62,260 nucleotides of DNA from Trichormus sp. M33_DOE_039 (lineage in GTDB: Bacteria; Cyanobacteriota; Cyanobacteriia; Cyanobacteriales; Nostocaceae). Made by a program: the position numbers and the translations under genes. The notes beneath the pieces were generated by a model. That model worked only from the letters and a program-made list of their open reading frames with translations, searched no databases and was not told where the DNA came from. Location of the stretch: NCBI GenBank assembly GCA_015296085.1, contig DVDT01000110.1:1-62260 (forward strand), read 5' to 3'. Below, in pieces: positions 1-8,440 of the stretch (position 1 is its first letter; every line of letters begins with the position of its first letter).

Positions 1-250
1 CATGTTGTTGAGATTAATCTCATTTGTGAAACTTAGTGACAAAATGATTCCACTTTAATCGCTTCTTTTATCACTTAGATTTTTGCTCAATCCTTACAGA
101 ATAAGCTTTTGAGCTTCTGGCTTAACCCGAACTCAGGTTACGTAGTATTTTGAGATTTCCGTGCTTCTCATTGCAGGCAGATGTAATTAGAGAAAGATTG
201 GAGGAATATCTGCAATAAAGCTTCTATTTTCTGTTTATGGGCGGTGAGCA

Positions 251-820
251 ATGAAAAAATTGATTTGGTTTTCTACCCTAAGTATGGCGATCGCCGCAAC
301 TAGTCTACCCGCGATCGCTCAGACCCAACCGATCCAACCTGGACAAACTATTACACCGGGACAACCAATCCAACCTGTCCAACCTGTCCAACCTGTCCAA
401 CCAATCCAACCTGAACAACCTGTCCAACCGGGACAACAATTGTCCTATGACCGTACTGCACCCCGAATTAGTAGCACGAGTGGTTTTAGTAACGCTCATT
501 ACATCAATGTGTATACAGGAGAACAGCCTTTATCCTATGTAATAGTTCGTCCTTCAGAACTAGTGAGTGTGAACAATAGCGATATCGAGGTCACAGATCA
601 ATCTGGTCAAAGAATCAATGCCAACATTTCCGCAGACGGTGACAGATTTAGGTTAAATTTTGATCAACCTATACCTCCTGGTAGCACTATAAAAATTGCT
701 TTCAGGAATTTGGGATTTGATGCTCCCTATCGAAATTTTTATCTATATGAGCTTGCTGGTGGTTACACTGGTTATCAGCGCGAAATTCCCTATGGTTTCG
801 CTCAAGTTCAAGTATTTTAG
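251..820 (+). CDS. Secreted DUF2808-like protein with a Q-P-V repeat linker
   Basis: The protein has 189 residues. Residues 1-23 form a signal peptide (MKKLIWF start, hydrophobic core, cleavage near AIAQ). A low-complexity linker of about 45 residues follows, made of Q-P-V/I units. The rest is a beta-rich domain with YVIVRPSEL, a [10 protein letters not shown] strand and a final segment YGFAQVQVF. Its end resembles the DUF2808 family of cyanobacterial exported proteins, whose function is unknown. The family call is from memory of its C-terminal pattern and is only moderately sure. The ribosome site is weak (GGTGAG just before ATG). It is convergent with the next gene, and the two overlap by 4 bp at their 3' ends. 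Confidence 0.7.
   Translation: MKKLIWFSTLSMAIAATSLPAIAQTQPIQPGQTITPGQPIQPVQPVQPVQPIQPEQPVQPGQQLSYDRTAPRISSTSGFSNAHYINVYTGEQPLSYVIVRPSELVSVNNSDIEVTDQSGQRINANISADGDRFRLNFDQPIPPGSTIKIAFRNLGFDAPYRNFYLYELAGGYTGYQREIPYGFAQVQVF
364..431 (+). repeat. In-frame 9-bp tandem repeat in the linker of the secreted protein
   Basis: Units of the type CAACCTGTC follow each other three times and continue as degenerate copies. They encode Q-P-V triplets. Such repeats often differ in copy number between strains. Confidence 0.8.
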
Positions 821-1368
821 CGGCTTGCGTGATACCAGTCGTACCACTCTTTAGCACTACGCACCGCGAACCAGAGGAGGATTAAAGCAATTAATCCTCC
901 TTGCCAGGGAGCGTCAACAGCAAACAACACTAGGGCTATACACAAAGTATCCTGTAAAAAGACTGCCCATAATGGCAAACCGCGTAAGCGATAAAACCAA
1001 CCCACCTGCACCAGCTGTAAGACTAAAGCAAATACGCCACCAATGACAGCTATTAACCAGTATGGTATTGCTGTTGCAGAAGCTACGGCTAGCCCCATAA
1101 TTGCCCCTACAAAGGGAGATAAGAATAAATGAATTATTTGTAATATTCTTTGTCCCCAGAGTTTTTTGGAAGCAAATATTTCTGCTAATGAACAACTAAT
1201 AATAAAAGTTAATAAAACCCTATGGGAAATGTGAGAGAAAATTGGCACTTGCGACCAAAAGTCACTACCTTGTAATAGAAAAATAATCAGTAAAGGTATG
1301 CCTATTCTCATTCCTGCTGCCGCAGAAGCAGAGAGTGTCGCGAGGATTTCAATCATTAGGCTACTCAA
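817..1368 (-). CDS. DUF4126 family membrane protein
   Basis: A 183-residue integral membrane protein with about four to five hydrophobic segments. It starts with an Ala/Ser-rich helix ([19 protein letters not shown]) that is typical of DUF4126 proteins. A cluster of charged and aromatic residues ([12 protein letters not shown]) ends the protein on the cytoplasmic or periplasmic side. The biochemical role of the family is not known. It lies downstream of purB on the same strand, separated by 142 bp that contain a strong hairpin, so it probably has its own promoter. Its 3' end overlaps that of the opposite secreted protein gene by 4 bp. Confidence 0.75.
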   Translation of the reverse strand: MSSLMIEILATLSASAAAGMRIGIPLLIIFLLQGSDFWSQVPIFSHISHRVLLTFIISCSLAEIFASKKLWGQRILQIIHLFLSPFVGAIMGLAVASATAIPYWLIAVIGGVFALVLQLVQVGWFYRLRGLPLWAVFLQDTLCIALVLFAVDAPWQGGLIALILLWFAVRSAKEWYDWYHASR

Positions 1369-1474
1369 ATAACTAATAAATGAGCTTTTATTTGTTATTT
1401 AGATTACCCACTACGGAGAGAAATGACAGCAAATATTTTCAAGTATTTAACAATTAGATATTTTTTTGGCTACT

Positions 1475-1498
1475 AGGGAGTAACTAGTGTTACTCCCT
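1475..1498 (-). terminator. Hairpin downstream of purB
   Basis: A perfect 10-bp stem (AGGGAGTAAC with GTTACTCCCT, loop TAGT) lies 13 bp after the purB stop codon. No U-run follows on the minus strand, so it may be an RNA 3'-end stabiliser rather than a classical terminator. Confidence 0.5.
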
Positions 1499-1510
1499 AA
1501 TATGATTTGC

Positions 1511-2806
1511 TTAAATGCCTAACCGTTGGTAAACCTCATCTAAATGACGCAGATGTTGCTGAGGGTCAAAACATACAGCAATTTCTGCTGGCGATAATCT
1601 TTGAGTAACGCGGGAGTCATTGATGATGAAGTCGTGGAAGTTACCTTCTGGCTTGTTCCAAGCTGCATGAGCGTTTTGCTGCACGATCGCATATGCTTCT
1701 TCTCGGCTCATTCCCTTCTCGACTAGGGCTAGTAGCACTTTCTGACTGAACACCACCCCACCATAGCAGTTGAGATTGCGCGCCATATTTTCTGGATACA
1801 CCAACAGGTTTTTTACCAATTCGGTGATTTCCTTCAGCATGAAGTGCGTCAAAATACAAGCATCGGGGAGAACTACCCGTTCGACAGAACTGTGAGAAAT
1901 GTCTCGTTCATGCCACAAAGCGACGTTTTCTAAAACCGCGCCAGCATGGCTTCTAACTAATCGTGCCATCCCCGTCAACCGTTCAGAACGGATAGGATTG
2001 CGCTTGTGAGGCATAGCACTAGAGCCTTTTTGACCTTTTGAGAAGAATTCTTCTACTTCTAGAACGTCTGTTTTTTGGAGGTTGCGAATTTCCACAGCAA
2101 AACGTTCTATAGAAGCGGCGACTAGGGCTAATTGCTGCACATAATCAGCATGGCGATCGCGAGAAATAACTTGTGTGGAAGCGGTATCCGGTTGGAGTCC
2201 CAATTTTTGACAAGCGATCGCTTCTACTCTCGGTTCAATGTTGGCATAAGTTCCCACCGCGCCGGAAATCTTGCCCACAGCAATGGTTTCGCGGAGAATT
2301 TGCAGCCTTTGTTGATGACGCAACACTTCTGCCAACCACCCAGCCAGCTTGAACCCAAAAGTAATGGGTTCAGCATGAATACCATGCGATCGGCCAGCCA
2401 TAACTGTATAACGGTGTTCCCGCGCCTTTTCGCGGATTACCTGGATTAAATCTTCCAGGTGTTGCGCTAACAAATCTAGACTAGCGACCATTTGCAATGC
2501 TAAAGCCGTATCCAGGACATCCGAACTGGTTAATCCCAGGTGAATGTAACGTCCTGCATCACCTACATATTCATTGACATTCGTCAAAAAAGCGATGACA
2601 TCGTGGCGGACTTCCGCCTCTATCTCCAACACCCGTTTTGGGTCGAAATTCGCCTTAGCTTTAATTTCCTCAACAGCCGCAGATGGAATATAGCCCAGTT
2701 CAGCTTGGGCTTCACAAACTGCAATTTCTACCTGAAGCCAGGTTTTGAACTTATAAGCTTCAGTCCACAAGTTGCCCATTTCGGGCAAAGTATAACGCTC
2801 AATCAA
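1511..2806 (-). CDS. purB: Adenylosuccinate lyase
   Basis: The enzyme (431 residues) catalyses two fumarate-releasing steps of purine synthesis: SAICAR to AICAR, and adenylosuccinate to AMP. It belongs to the fumarase/aspartase superfamily. The signature SSAMPHKRNPI is present near residue 265, the substrate-binding GLTSSDVLDT near residue 92, and the catalytic-histidine region MAGRSHGIHAEP near 138. The length matches the bacterial 430-residue class. The ATG start (MIERYTLPEMG) is the usual start of cyanobacterial and Bacillus-type PurB. purM, another purine gene, lies about 6 kb away but is not in an operon with it. Confidence 0.97.
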   Translation of the reverse strand: MIERYTLPEMGNLWTEAYKFKTWLQVEIAVCEAQAELGYIPSAAVEEIKAKANFDPKRVLEIEAEVRHDVIAFLTNVNEYVGDAGRYIHLGLTSSDVLDTALALQMVASLDLLAQHLEDLIQVIREKAREHRYTVMAGRSHGIHAEPITFGFKLAGWLAEVLRHQQRLQILRETIAVGKISGAVGTYANIEPRVEAIACQKLGLQPDTASTQVISRDRHADYVQQLALVAASIERFAVEIRNLQKTDVLEVEEFFSKGQKGSSAMPHKRNPIRSERLTGMARLVRSHAGAVLENVALWHERDISHSSVERVVLPDACILTHFMLKEITELVKNLLVYPENMARNLNCYGGVVFSQKVLLALVEKGMSREEAYAIVQQNAHAAWNKPEGNFHDFIINDSRVTQRLSPAEIAVCFDPQQHLRHLDEVYQRLGI

Positions 2807-2856
2807 CGTTCGCGGCAGAATACAACTGTCATATTTTACCTTCTAATCAGCACATC

Positions 2857-3390
2857 TCAGTCTACTTTTTGTGGTGTAATGGCCTGAGTTTTTGATTCAC
2901 CTCTAATGATACTGATACCACCGTCAGCTTCCATATACGCCAACCTGACCTCATCTAACAATTCCACACCTTGCTGACGTAATTTACTCATCAACTCATC
3001 TTCTGTGATCAATTCTTGTTGTAGATGCCGTCTGATTGTTTTACCGTTTTTTACCAACAAGATGGGGGGAGGATTCAGGAATCTTTGCACCGCAGGTAGT
3101 TTGTAACCTAGCCAGTTGAGAAAGTAACTCCAGAAAATGACTGTTCCTACTAAGATTGCTCCTTCAGTAATGGAAGTATAGTTACTAGCCATAGCATTTT
3201 GGGCAGCTTCGGCAAATAGCACCACTACGAGTAAATCAGTTATTCCCAGTGTTCCAAGTTGTCTGCTCGGTAGTAAACGTAACACAGAAAATAGTGCTAA
3301 GTACACTAAAGAGCCACGTACTAATAATTCTAAAACACTGATACTAGGTACAAAAACTGCACGCCAATCGATATAAAGATATTTATCCAT
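2857..3390 (-). CDS. DUF421 (YetF-like) membrane protein
   Basis: A 177-residue protein with about three N-terminal transmembrane segments (residues about 18-35, 50-68 and 78-93). A soluble C-terminal alpha/beta domain follows, with the family-typical strings PPILLVKNGK and LITEDELMSKLRQQGV. This is the DUF421/YetF architecture. In Bacillus spore biology related proteins occur, but the general function is unknown. The gene lies 62 bp downstream of the BrkB gene on the same strand and could be co-transcribed with it. The end of the protein (SIIRGES) fits a short beta-strand seen in this family. Confidence 0.85.
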   Translation of the reverse strand: MDKYLYIDWRAVFVPSISVLELLVRGSLVYLALFSVLRLLPSRQLGTLGITDLLVVVLFAEAAQNAMASNYTSITEGAILVGTVIFWSYFLNWLGYKLPAVQRFLNPPPILLVKNGKTIRRHLQQELITEDELMSKLRQQGVELLDEVRLAYMEADGGISIIRGESKTQAITPQKVD

Positions 3391-3452
3391 GTATCAAACA
3401 AAAGCTATAGGCTAATATTTTTAATTCAGCACTCACGACTCCTCAATTTTTC

Positions 3453-4343
3453 CTATTTTCTCTTTTGTTGATTTATAGGCATAGCGTTATGTGTTGGCAC
3501 AATACGTCTGCCATACTTCTTCGCATAAACCTGGGTAAATTCAGCCCCGAAAAAGAGAATTTGGGCAGTGTAGTAAACCCAGGCTAGAATCACTACTACT
3601 GAACCTGCTGCACCGTAAGCTGAACCAAAACTGCTATTCCCTAGATATTGTCCTAATAAAAATCTACCGATAGAAAATAAAAGGGATGTGATAATAGCTC
3701 CAATTAAAACATCAGCCCAAGTAATTCTGACATCAGGTAGAACTTTAAAAATTAGTCCGAATAGTAAAGTGGTAACGATGAAAGAAATGGCGAAGTTTAG
3801 TAATTGCCATAAGAAATCTAATCCTGGTAATAAACCACTAAAATAATTTACTAAGGCCGCTAATATGGTGCTAACTACTAGGGAAACTAACAGCAGAAAA
3901 CCAATACATACCACCATCGCAAAAGATAAAAAACGCTGGCGAACAATGTTTTTTACACCGCGTCCTGGTTTAACCTGCACTTCCCAAATTGTGTTAAGTG
4001 AATCCTGTAATTCGATAAAAACTCCAGTCGCACCTAATAATAAGAGAGCGACACTAATTATAGAAGCAATAGTACCTGCCTGTGGTCTATTTGCATTTTG
4101 AATTGCAGTTTCAATGAATTCTGCCCCATCTCTACCAACTAAACCTTGAATTTGGTTAACAATCTCACCTCTAGCGGCATCTTCACCGAATACTGCTCCA
4201 GCGATCGCAATCACAATAATCAGCAAAGGTGCAATGGAAAAAACAGTGTAGTAAGCTAAAGCTGCTGCCAAACGCGAAGCTTTATCTTCATTCCACTCTT
4301 GAAATGCTTCTTGAAAAAGTTGCCAAATCGCTTGCACATTCAT
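3453..4343 (-). CDS. YihY/BrkB family inner-membrane protein
   Basis: A 296-residue polytopic protein. It shows the family pattern: an amphipathic start (IWQLFQEAFQEWNEDKASRLAAALAYY), then about six membrane segments, including FSIAPLLIIVIAIAGAVFG and the C-terminal VVVILAWVYYTAQILFFGAEF. The A-A-L-A-Y-Y motif near residue 28 and the GAEFTQVYA end are characteristic. The family was once wrongly called RNase BN and is now annotated as YihY/virulence factor BrkB, with unclear transport function. A long inverted repeat lies just upstream of the start codon. Confidence 0.92.
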   Translation of the reverse strand: MNVQAIWQLFQEAFQEWNEDKASRLAAALAYYTVFSIAPLLIIVIAIAGAVFGEDAARGEIVNQIQGLVGRDGAEFIETAIQNANRPQAGTIASIISVALLLLGATGVFIELQDSLNTIWEVQVKPGRGVKNIVRQRFLSFAMVVCIGFLLLVSLVVSTILAALVNYFSGLLPGLDFLWQLLNFAISFIVTTLLFGLIFKVLPDVRITWADVLIGAIITSLLFSIGRFLLGQYLGNSSFGSAYGAAGSVVVILAWVYYTAQILFFGAEFTQVYAKKYGRRIVPTHNAMPINQQKRK

Positions 4344-4363
4344 TTAATCAGTCTCCTTAATGA

Positions 4364-4423
4364 GAAGATGCCACTTTTGGGGCTGATATATTTGATACTG
4401 TTTAAGTCAGTAGTGGCATCTTC
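4364..4423 (-). promoter_or_regulatory. Inverted repeat in the leader of the BrkB gene
   Basis: Two perfect 12-bp arms (GAAGATGCCACT and AGTGGCATCTTC) enclose about 36 bp. The structure begins 21 bp before the start codon. It could be a leader hairpin or the footprint of a small element. Confidence 0.4.
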
Positions 4424-4544
4424 CCCAAGGTATTTATCCAGCATCCTGGAGACGGAATTTTAGGTAAATTAGCAATTTGGGTTCAAAGGGCAATCAAGAA
4501 ACTAAAGTTGTTGCTGTATTGACAAGACTATTTTTTTGATCATG

Positions 4545-4720
4545 CTCATAACACCCCTTGTTTTAAGGGGCGCATACCATCCAAAGGCTTCTCTAGCTAG
4601 CTTTAGTGACGATTAACCACCTTTACCAAAGATTCCACTAGCATTCCCGCGACTTTACCACCACTCCGTCCACAATTACTGACTTAGCAGACAACGACGG
4701 GAACTTAGCGTTTTGGTGTC
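4545..4720 (-). mobile_element. Possible decayed IS200/IS605 right end with tnpB 3' remnant
   Basis: Read on the minus strand, a short frame ends GRSGGKVAGMLV then ESLVKVVNRH and a stop. It is followed by a hairpin CCCCTT-AAAAC-AAGGGG. A 3' protein tail followed by a subterminal hairpin is how cyanobacterial IS605 elements with TnpB end. No intact tnpB is present upstream. The call is a pattern memory, not a proven match. Confidence 0.3.
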
Positions 4721-4769
4721 ATGAGGTTTTCTATTAAGTAGCCGTCATGAACTGCGTACATAAGAAAAG

Positions 4770-4960
4770 ATGAAAAAGTCTTTCCCTTACACACGGCAGT
4801 TTGCTCAAGTCGGGAAACCCCTTCGGGTTCACCAATGCAGCTTATGCCGGGAAACCCTTTCGGCAGTTGCTAATGGGGGAAACCCCCAAGATCGCACAGC
4901 CTCACCACCGCAAGTGGTTCACCGCCTACGCAACTGCCTCCCCTATACCCCTTTTTCAAG
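4770..4960. repeat. Dispersed GGGAAACCCC-type intergenic repeat
   Basis: The stretch has repeated GGGAAACCC blocks separated by CTTCGGGTTCACCAATGC and TTATGCC segments, then a CACCGCAAGTGGTTCACCGCC block. It is open in two frames but the encoded peptides look like nothing known. This style of repeat is common between genes in Nostoc-type genomes. It separates the IS-like remnant from the kinase remnant. Confidence 0.5.
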
Positions 4961-4993
4961 TCAGAATCTCTCAGAGGGCTGAATACAGATTGA

Positions 4994-5224
4994 AGCTCGA
5001 CAGCAAGGAAAAGCAATGCTTCCCAAAATATCCCAACTGGCGATCGCGATCAGCTATTTGAACGATTCTATCGCGGTGATCTATCCAGGAACAGAAAAGT
5101 TGATGGTACAGGATTGGGACTTAGTTTAGCTAGAGAAATTACTATTGCTCATGGTGGCGACCTTTACCTTGAAGCCACTTTATCAGGTCAAACTGCTTTC
5201 GCTTTACGCTTACCCATTAATTAA
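4994..5224 (+). pseudogene. C-terminal remnant of a sensor histidine kinase
   Basis: From about 5045 the frame reads DRDQLFERFYRGD and then DGTGLGLSLAREI, IAHGGDLYLEA and a stop at 5222. These are the F-box and G2 box of a HATPase_c domain plus its last strand. The H-box, N-box and G1 box are absent, and the frame is closed by a TGA at 4991. This is therefore the last 60 or so residues of a kinase whose 5' part is gone. A dispersed repeat lies directly upstream and may mark the deletion or insertion point. No partner response regulator is left nearby. Confidence 0.85.
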
Positions 5225-5312
5225 ACAATCAGAATTTAGCATTTAGGCCTGGTAAAGCACCCAAAAATATAATTACCACTGAAAATAGACGAGCAGAAAG
5301 CTGACAAAATTT

Positions 5313-5350
5313 ACCTTCTTTCTTTTTACTTTTTACTTTTACCTTTTGCC
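5313..5350. repeat. Low-complexity TTTTACTTTTACC repeat
   Basis: Runs of CTTTTTACTTTTTACTTTTACC. The same pyrimidine (or purine) pattern recurs at about 7322, 28563, 55688 and 57999. Confidence 0.6.
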
Positions 5351-5471
5351 TGGTTTACTAGGGGTTAGGGGTGAAAATTCTACACACCAGAGATTAGCCT
5401 AAATAGATGGTTTCCTCTGCACCCTCATAACCTACATACCCCCTTTACCCATAGCCATTAACCTACACACC

Positions 5472-5708
5472 TTAGATTGCTGCTTCTTCGCGCTGACAAT
5501 CAAAAACCACCATGAAAGAAGCATTTGGCACGACTTGGCATAGATGCTGCATATAACCATCAGCATCGGAACGACTGCGAAAACGAGCAACAATCTCACG
5601 CTTTGCATCAGGAAGTAAACGCGCGATCGCCCAAGAGTTTAGGCGTTGTTTATAGCCTTTGGACTGAGTTTCAGAGATGCTTGCTTTGTATTCAGAATTT
5701 TGTGGCAT
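5472..5708 (-). CDS. Small conserved-looking hypothetical protein
   Basis: This 78-residue protein is not recognised with certainty. It has a polar, basic N-terminal half, then WAIARLLPDAKREIVARF, a short RSRSDADGYM helix and a strand NASFMVVFD. The pattern resembles a small alpha/beta protein widespread in filamentous cyanobacteria. It is soluble, with no signal peptide. The start ATG at 5708 is the only good one. About 600 bp of AT-rich DNA separate it from the divergent ATP-grasp gene. Confidence 0.6.
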   Translation of the reverse strand: MPQNSEYKASISETQSKGYKQRLNSWAIARLLPDAKREIVARFRSRSDADGYMQHLCQVVPNASFMVVFDCQREEAAI

Positions 5709-6309
5709 GATTATCTTAACCGTATTAAGTTTCAGTAAAGGTGTTAGTGAATATTTTTCAGATATTCACTGGCTCCTTTTTTTATAGTGCTGCCACTTTG
5801 TTATTCGATTATTTATAAATTGTCAACACCGAGTGATATATTTTAGACTAACTCAGTCATAAATCACAATTTAGTATGAACTGCCGACTATCTAATTAAT
5901 CAAAGGTTAAACACAAAATTATAGCTTAAACAAAAATAGACTTAAATCATCTTTTTCGCTCTTGTTATAAATTTGTAAAGTTAAAGCAACACTAGTATTA
6001 AATTAGACTTATTTCTCAAATAAAGCACATAGTGCATCACCTTTTATAAGCATTAAAGCTTTATCTTCATGATGAAGATAAATCACAATATTTTTTCTTC
6101 ATTTAAGCAATAATCAGAATTGATCACTTTTAGTTTATGAGTCAGATAATCTGACTTTTCAGAAGATTTCAATCTTATCACCCCATCTCAGGCGACTAGC
6201 TCACTCTACCATAGAAAATTAAAACTTCACTAAAAATATCAAGTTAGTTGACCAATAGTTGTTAGGTTGGTTAAAATCTTGGCAACAAATTATACATTAA
6301 AAACATAAA
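5709..6309. other. AT-rich divergent intergenic region
   Basis: No gene is seen. Two small hairpins occur: TTTATCTTCA/TGAAGATAAA with a 3-nt loop at about 6060-6082, and GTCAGA/TCTGAC followed by TTTT at 6141-6158. A candidate sigma-70 promoter lies at 6248-6277. Confidence 0.5.
6248..6277 (+). promoter_or_regulatory. Candidate promoter of the ATP-grasp gene
   Basis: TTGACC and TAAAAT are separated by 18 bp. The predicted transcript would start about 25 nt before the ATG at 6310. Confidence 0.4.
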
Positions 6310-7311
6310 ATGCCATTAGTAACGTCAATAATTCAAAAAATTGCACCCCAAATTGGTGCGGTAGTCGTCATAGATCCAGAATATCAATTAGTCGGGCATA
6401 TTACTTTTAAAAATGGGCATAAAGCATTTTTTAGCACTACAAAATTAAATATCAATGGCTTTGGATCAGCTGAGATAGCCAAAGATAAAGGTTATTCAAA
6501 TTTCTTTCTCAAGCATTTTGGATATAAAGTTACTGAAGGAAAAACATTTTTTAGTCATAAATTTTGTGAAAAAATTGGTAATGATAGAAATATCGATGTC
6601 GGGTTTGAATACGCTAAGAGTTTAGGATTTCCTGTTATTGTTAAACCAATAAATCTTAGTCAGGGAAAATTAGTAACTAAAGTTCATAATAAAACAGAGT
6701 ATTATCAAGTAGCCAAAAAAATATTGCGAATTAATTCAGGGCTGATTGTAGAAAAATTTTATCTTGGCAAAGATTATAGAGTTGTCGTCATAGATAACGA
6801 AGTAATAGCAGCATATCAAAGATTGCCTTTATCTGTAATAGGTGATGGCAAATCTATGGTTTTAGAGCTACTGAACCAAAAACAAGAAATTTTTATTCAA
6901 AGTGGTAGAAAAAAGATTATAGATTTTGATGATTTCCGCATCAAACAAAAATTAAAAAAACAGAATCTCAATTTAAAAAGTGTCATCCCCAACGGTAAGG
7001 TGATTTATCTTTTAGACAATGCTAATTTATCCAGTGGGGGAGAAGCAGTAGATGTCACCGAAACCATCCATCCAGACTTTCAAAAACTAGCTTTAAATGT
7101 TGCCAAAGATATGGGGTTAAGATTAATCGGTTTGGATATTATTACCCACGATATCACCAGACCCATGCTAGATTATGTGATCATCGAGGTTAATGGTTCG
7201 CCTAGTTTAACTCATTATGCCTCAATTGGAGATGCACAAATTCAGAGAGTTGAACGCCTATATCTCAAGATTCTTCAGGCATTAGAAAGAGATTATAACA
7301 ATCAGAATTGA
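6310..7311 (+). CDS. Stand-alone ATP-grasp ligase, cyanophycin-synthetase-like
   Basis: A 333-residue protein. The ATP-grasp domain spans about residues 85-325. It has the lid strand GFPVIVKPINLSQGK, then GLIVEKFYLGKDYRVVVI, and the metal-binding IIEVNGSPSLTHY near the C-terminus. The last motif resembles the EVN of cyanophycin synthetase (CphA) and GshF, but the CphA N-terminal part and the Mur-ligase half are missing. It would join an amino acid or peptide to a carboxylate using ATP; the substrate is unknown. The gene is AT-rich and has no HIP1 site, unlike most neighbours. No precursor peptide or transporter gene lies next to it. Confidence 0.8.
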   Translation: MPLVTSIIQKIAPQIGAVVVIDPEYQLVGHITFKNGHKAFFSTTKLNINGFGSAEIAKDKGYSNFFLKHFGYKVTEGKTFFSHKFCEKIGNDRNIDVGFEYAKSLGFPVIVKPINLSQGKLVTKVHNKTEYYQVAKKILRINSGLIVEKFYLGKDYRVVVIDNEVIAAYQRLPLSVIGDGKSMVLELLNQKQEIFIQSGRKKIIDFDDFRIKQKLKKQNLNLKSVIPNGKVIYLLDNANLSSGGEAVDVTETIHPDFQKLALNVAKDMGLRLIGLDIITHDITRPMLDYVIIEVNGSPSLTHYASIGDAQIQRVERLYLKILQALERDYNNQN

Positions 7312-7321
7312 GCAGGGAGCA

Positions 7322-7400
7322 ACAAGTAAAAAGGTAAAAGGTAAAAGGTAAAAGACAAAAGGCAAAAGGCAAATAATATTTTACTTTTTACTTTTATTTG
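7322..7400. repeat. AAGGTAAAAGG low-complexity repeat with complementary tail
   Basis: Tandem GGTAAAA/GGCAAAA units (7327-7370) are followed by TTTTACTTTTTACTTTT, which can pair with them. It sits between two convergent genes and could act as a transcript end. Confidence 0.6.
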
Positions 7401-7413
7401 CCCAATGCCCATT

Positions 7414-8100
7414 TTATAGCCGTTGGAGTAAGTTTAAACCGTGGGTATCAGTACCACAAGTATTGAACAGGCTGTAGTTTTCAGCTAGCTGCTGTACCTG
7501 TTGTGATTCTGTAGCACTAGGTTTCCAGGGATTGGGGTTGTTGTAAGCGTAGAATGTTTCTACGCCGTCAATCCCATATTCTGCGGCGGCTGGAATTAAA
7601 TCAAAATGCGATCGCTTGTAACGTGCAGGATGGGCTAGTACGGCTAATCCCCCGGCCGCATGAATTGCTGCAATCACGTTACCTGCCTCATATTCTTTTC
7701 CTGTAGTTACCCTTCTTTGTAAATAAGGTCTCATACTCAGGTGTTCTGGTTGAAACCCATAAGCTAAAATGTGAACTTCTGCATTCAATAAATTGGCGTT
7801 CACTTCTACACCACTCCATAGGTAAGGAGTAGGTGCGCCGGGATTGTTCCACTTCCAGTCTTCTAGCCAAGCCTGTGCTGCTTCATAGCCACCGACAGTA
7901 TGATGGTCAGTAATCGCTAAACCTTTTAAGCCAATAGCGATCGCTTGTTCCATCAATACACTTGGCTGCAATTTACCATCTGAGTAGACAGTGTGCATAT
8001 GAAAGTTAAATAACCTCGGACAACTTTGGGCATCTATGTTCTGGAACACTTGCTCTAAGAGTTCAGCAGCAACAGATGTCCGGGCAAAATTTACAACCAT
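7414..8100 (-). CDS. PHP domain phosphoesterase
   Basis: A PHP-fold metal-dependent hydrolase of about 228 residues. The N-terminal metal motif FHMHTVYSDGKL (H-x-H) is present, as are AITDHHT, GVEVNA with HILAYG, AVLAHPARY and the C-terminal GTDTHG. These are the PHP motifs in order. Such proteins hydrolyse nucleoside bisphosphates or RNA oligonucleotides, but the substrate here is unknown. An upstream start at 8181 is possible. The ATG at 8100 is preferred because AGAGGGGG stands just before it and the extra 27 residues look unstructured. The gene lies downstream of purM on the same strand. Confidence 0.88.
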   Translation of the reverse strand: MVVNFARTSVAAELLEQVFQNIDAQSCPRLFNFHMHTVYSDGKLQPSVLMEQAIAIGLKGLAITDHHTVGGYEAAQAWLEDWKWNNPGAPTPYLWSGVEVNANLLNAEVHILAYGFQPEHLSMRPYLQRRVTTGKEYEAGNVIAAIHAAGGLAVLAHPARYKRSHFDLIPAAAEYGIDGVETFYAYNNPNPWKPSATESQQVQQLAENYSLFNTCGTDTHGLNLLQRL

Positions 8101-8403
8101 AACCCCCTCTGAATAAAAATACGTGATTCCTTCACACCAACACGCCAAATCCAGAAATGAGTGCCTTTCAGCACTTGTCACTAGTGCCGAAAGCTATTTT
8201 CTCAGTTTTATCAGTCAGATTTTTTCAATATGTTAAGACTACGTTAGCAAATCTAAATGCTTGCGGTCATGAGTATATCCAATTGCCATCATAAGCAGCA
8301 GTAACAAATGTTATTTATATCGTTTGAGATACTTAGAAAAATACTCATACAATCTTCTCCAAATCAAGCTTGCGGTAGGACTATCACGCCCTACCTATCG
8401 GGC

Positions 8404-8440
8404 ATAAAAGTTAATTTTTTGTATCAAAATTAACTTTTAT
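8404..8440 (-). terminator. purM terminator
   Basis: A perfect AT-rich stem of at least 13 bp (AAAAGTTAATTTT with AAAATTAACTTTT) begins at the purM stop codon. The loop is about 7 nt. Confidence 0.65.

Noticed and set aside
305-499. Minus-strand frame in the Q-P-V repeat
   Set aside because: It is the antisense shadow of the tandem repeat (repeated Leu-Asp-Arg), not a gene.
4770-5061. Two overlapping open frames in the GGGAAACCCC region
   Set aside because: They translate a dispersed repeat in two frames and run into unrelated DNA. Not genes.
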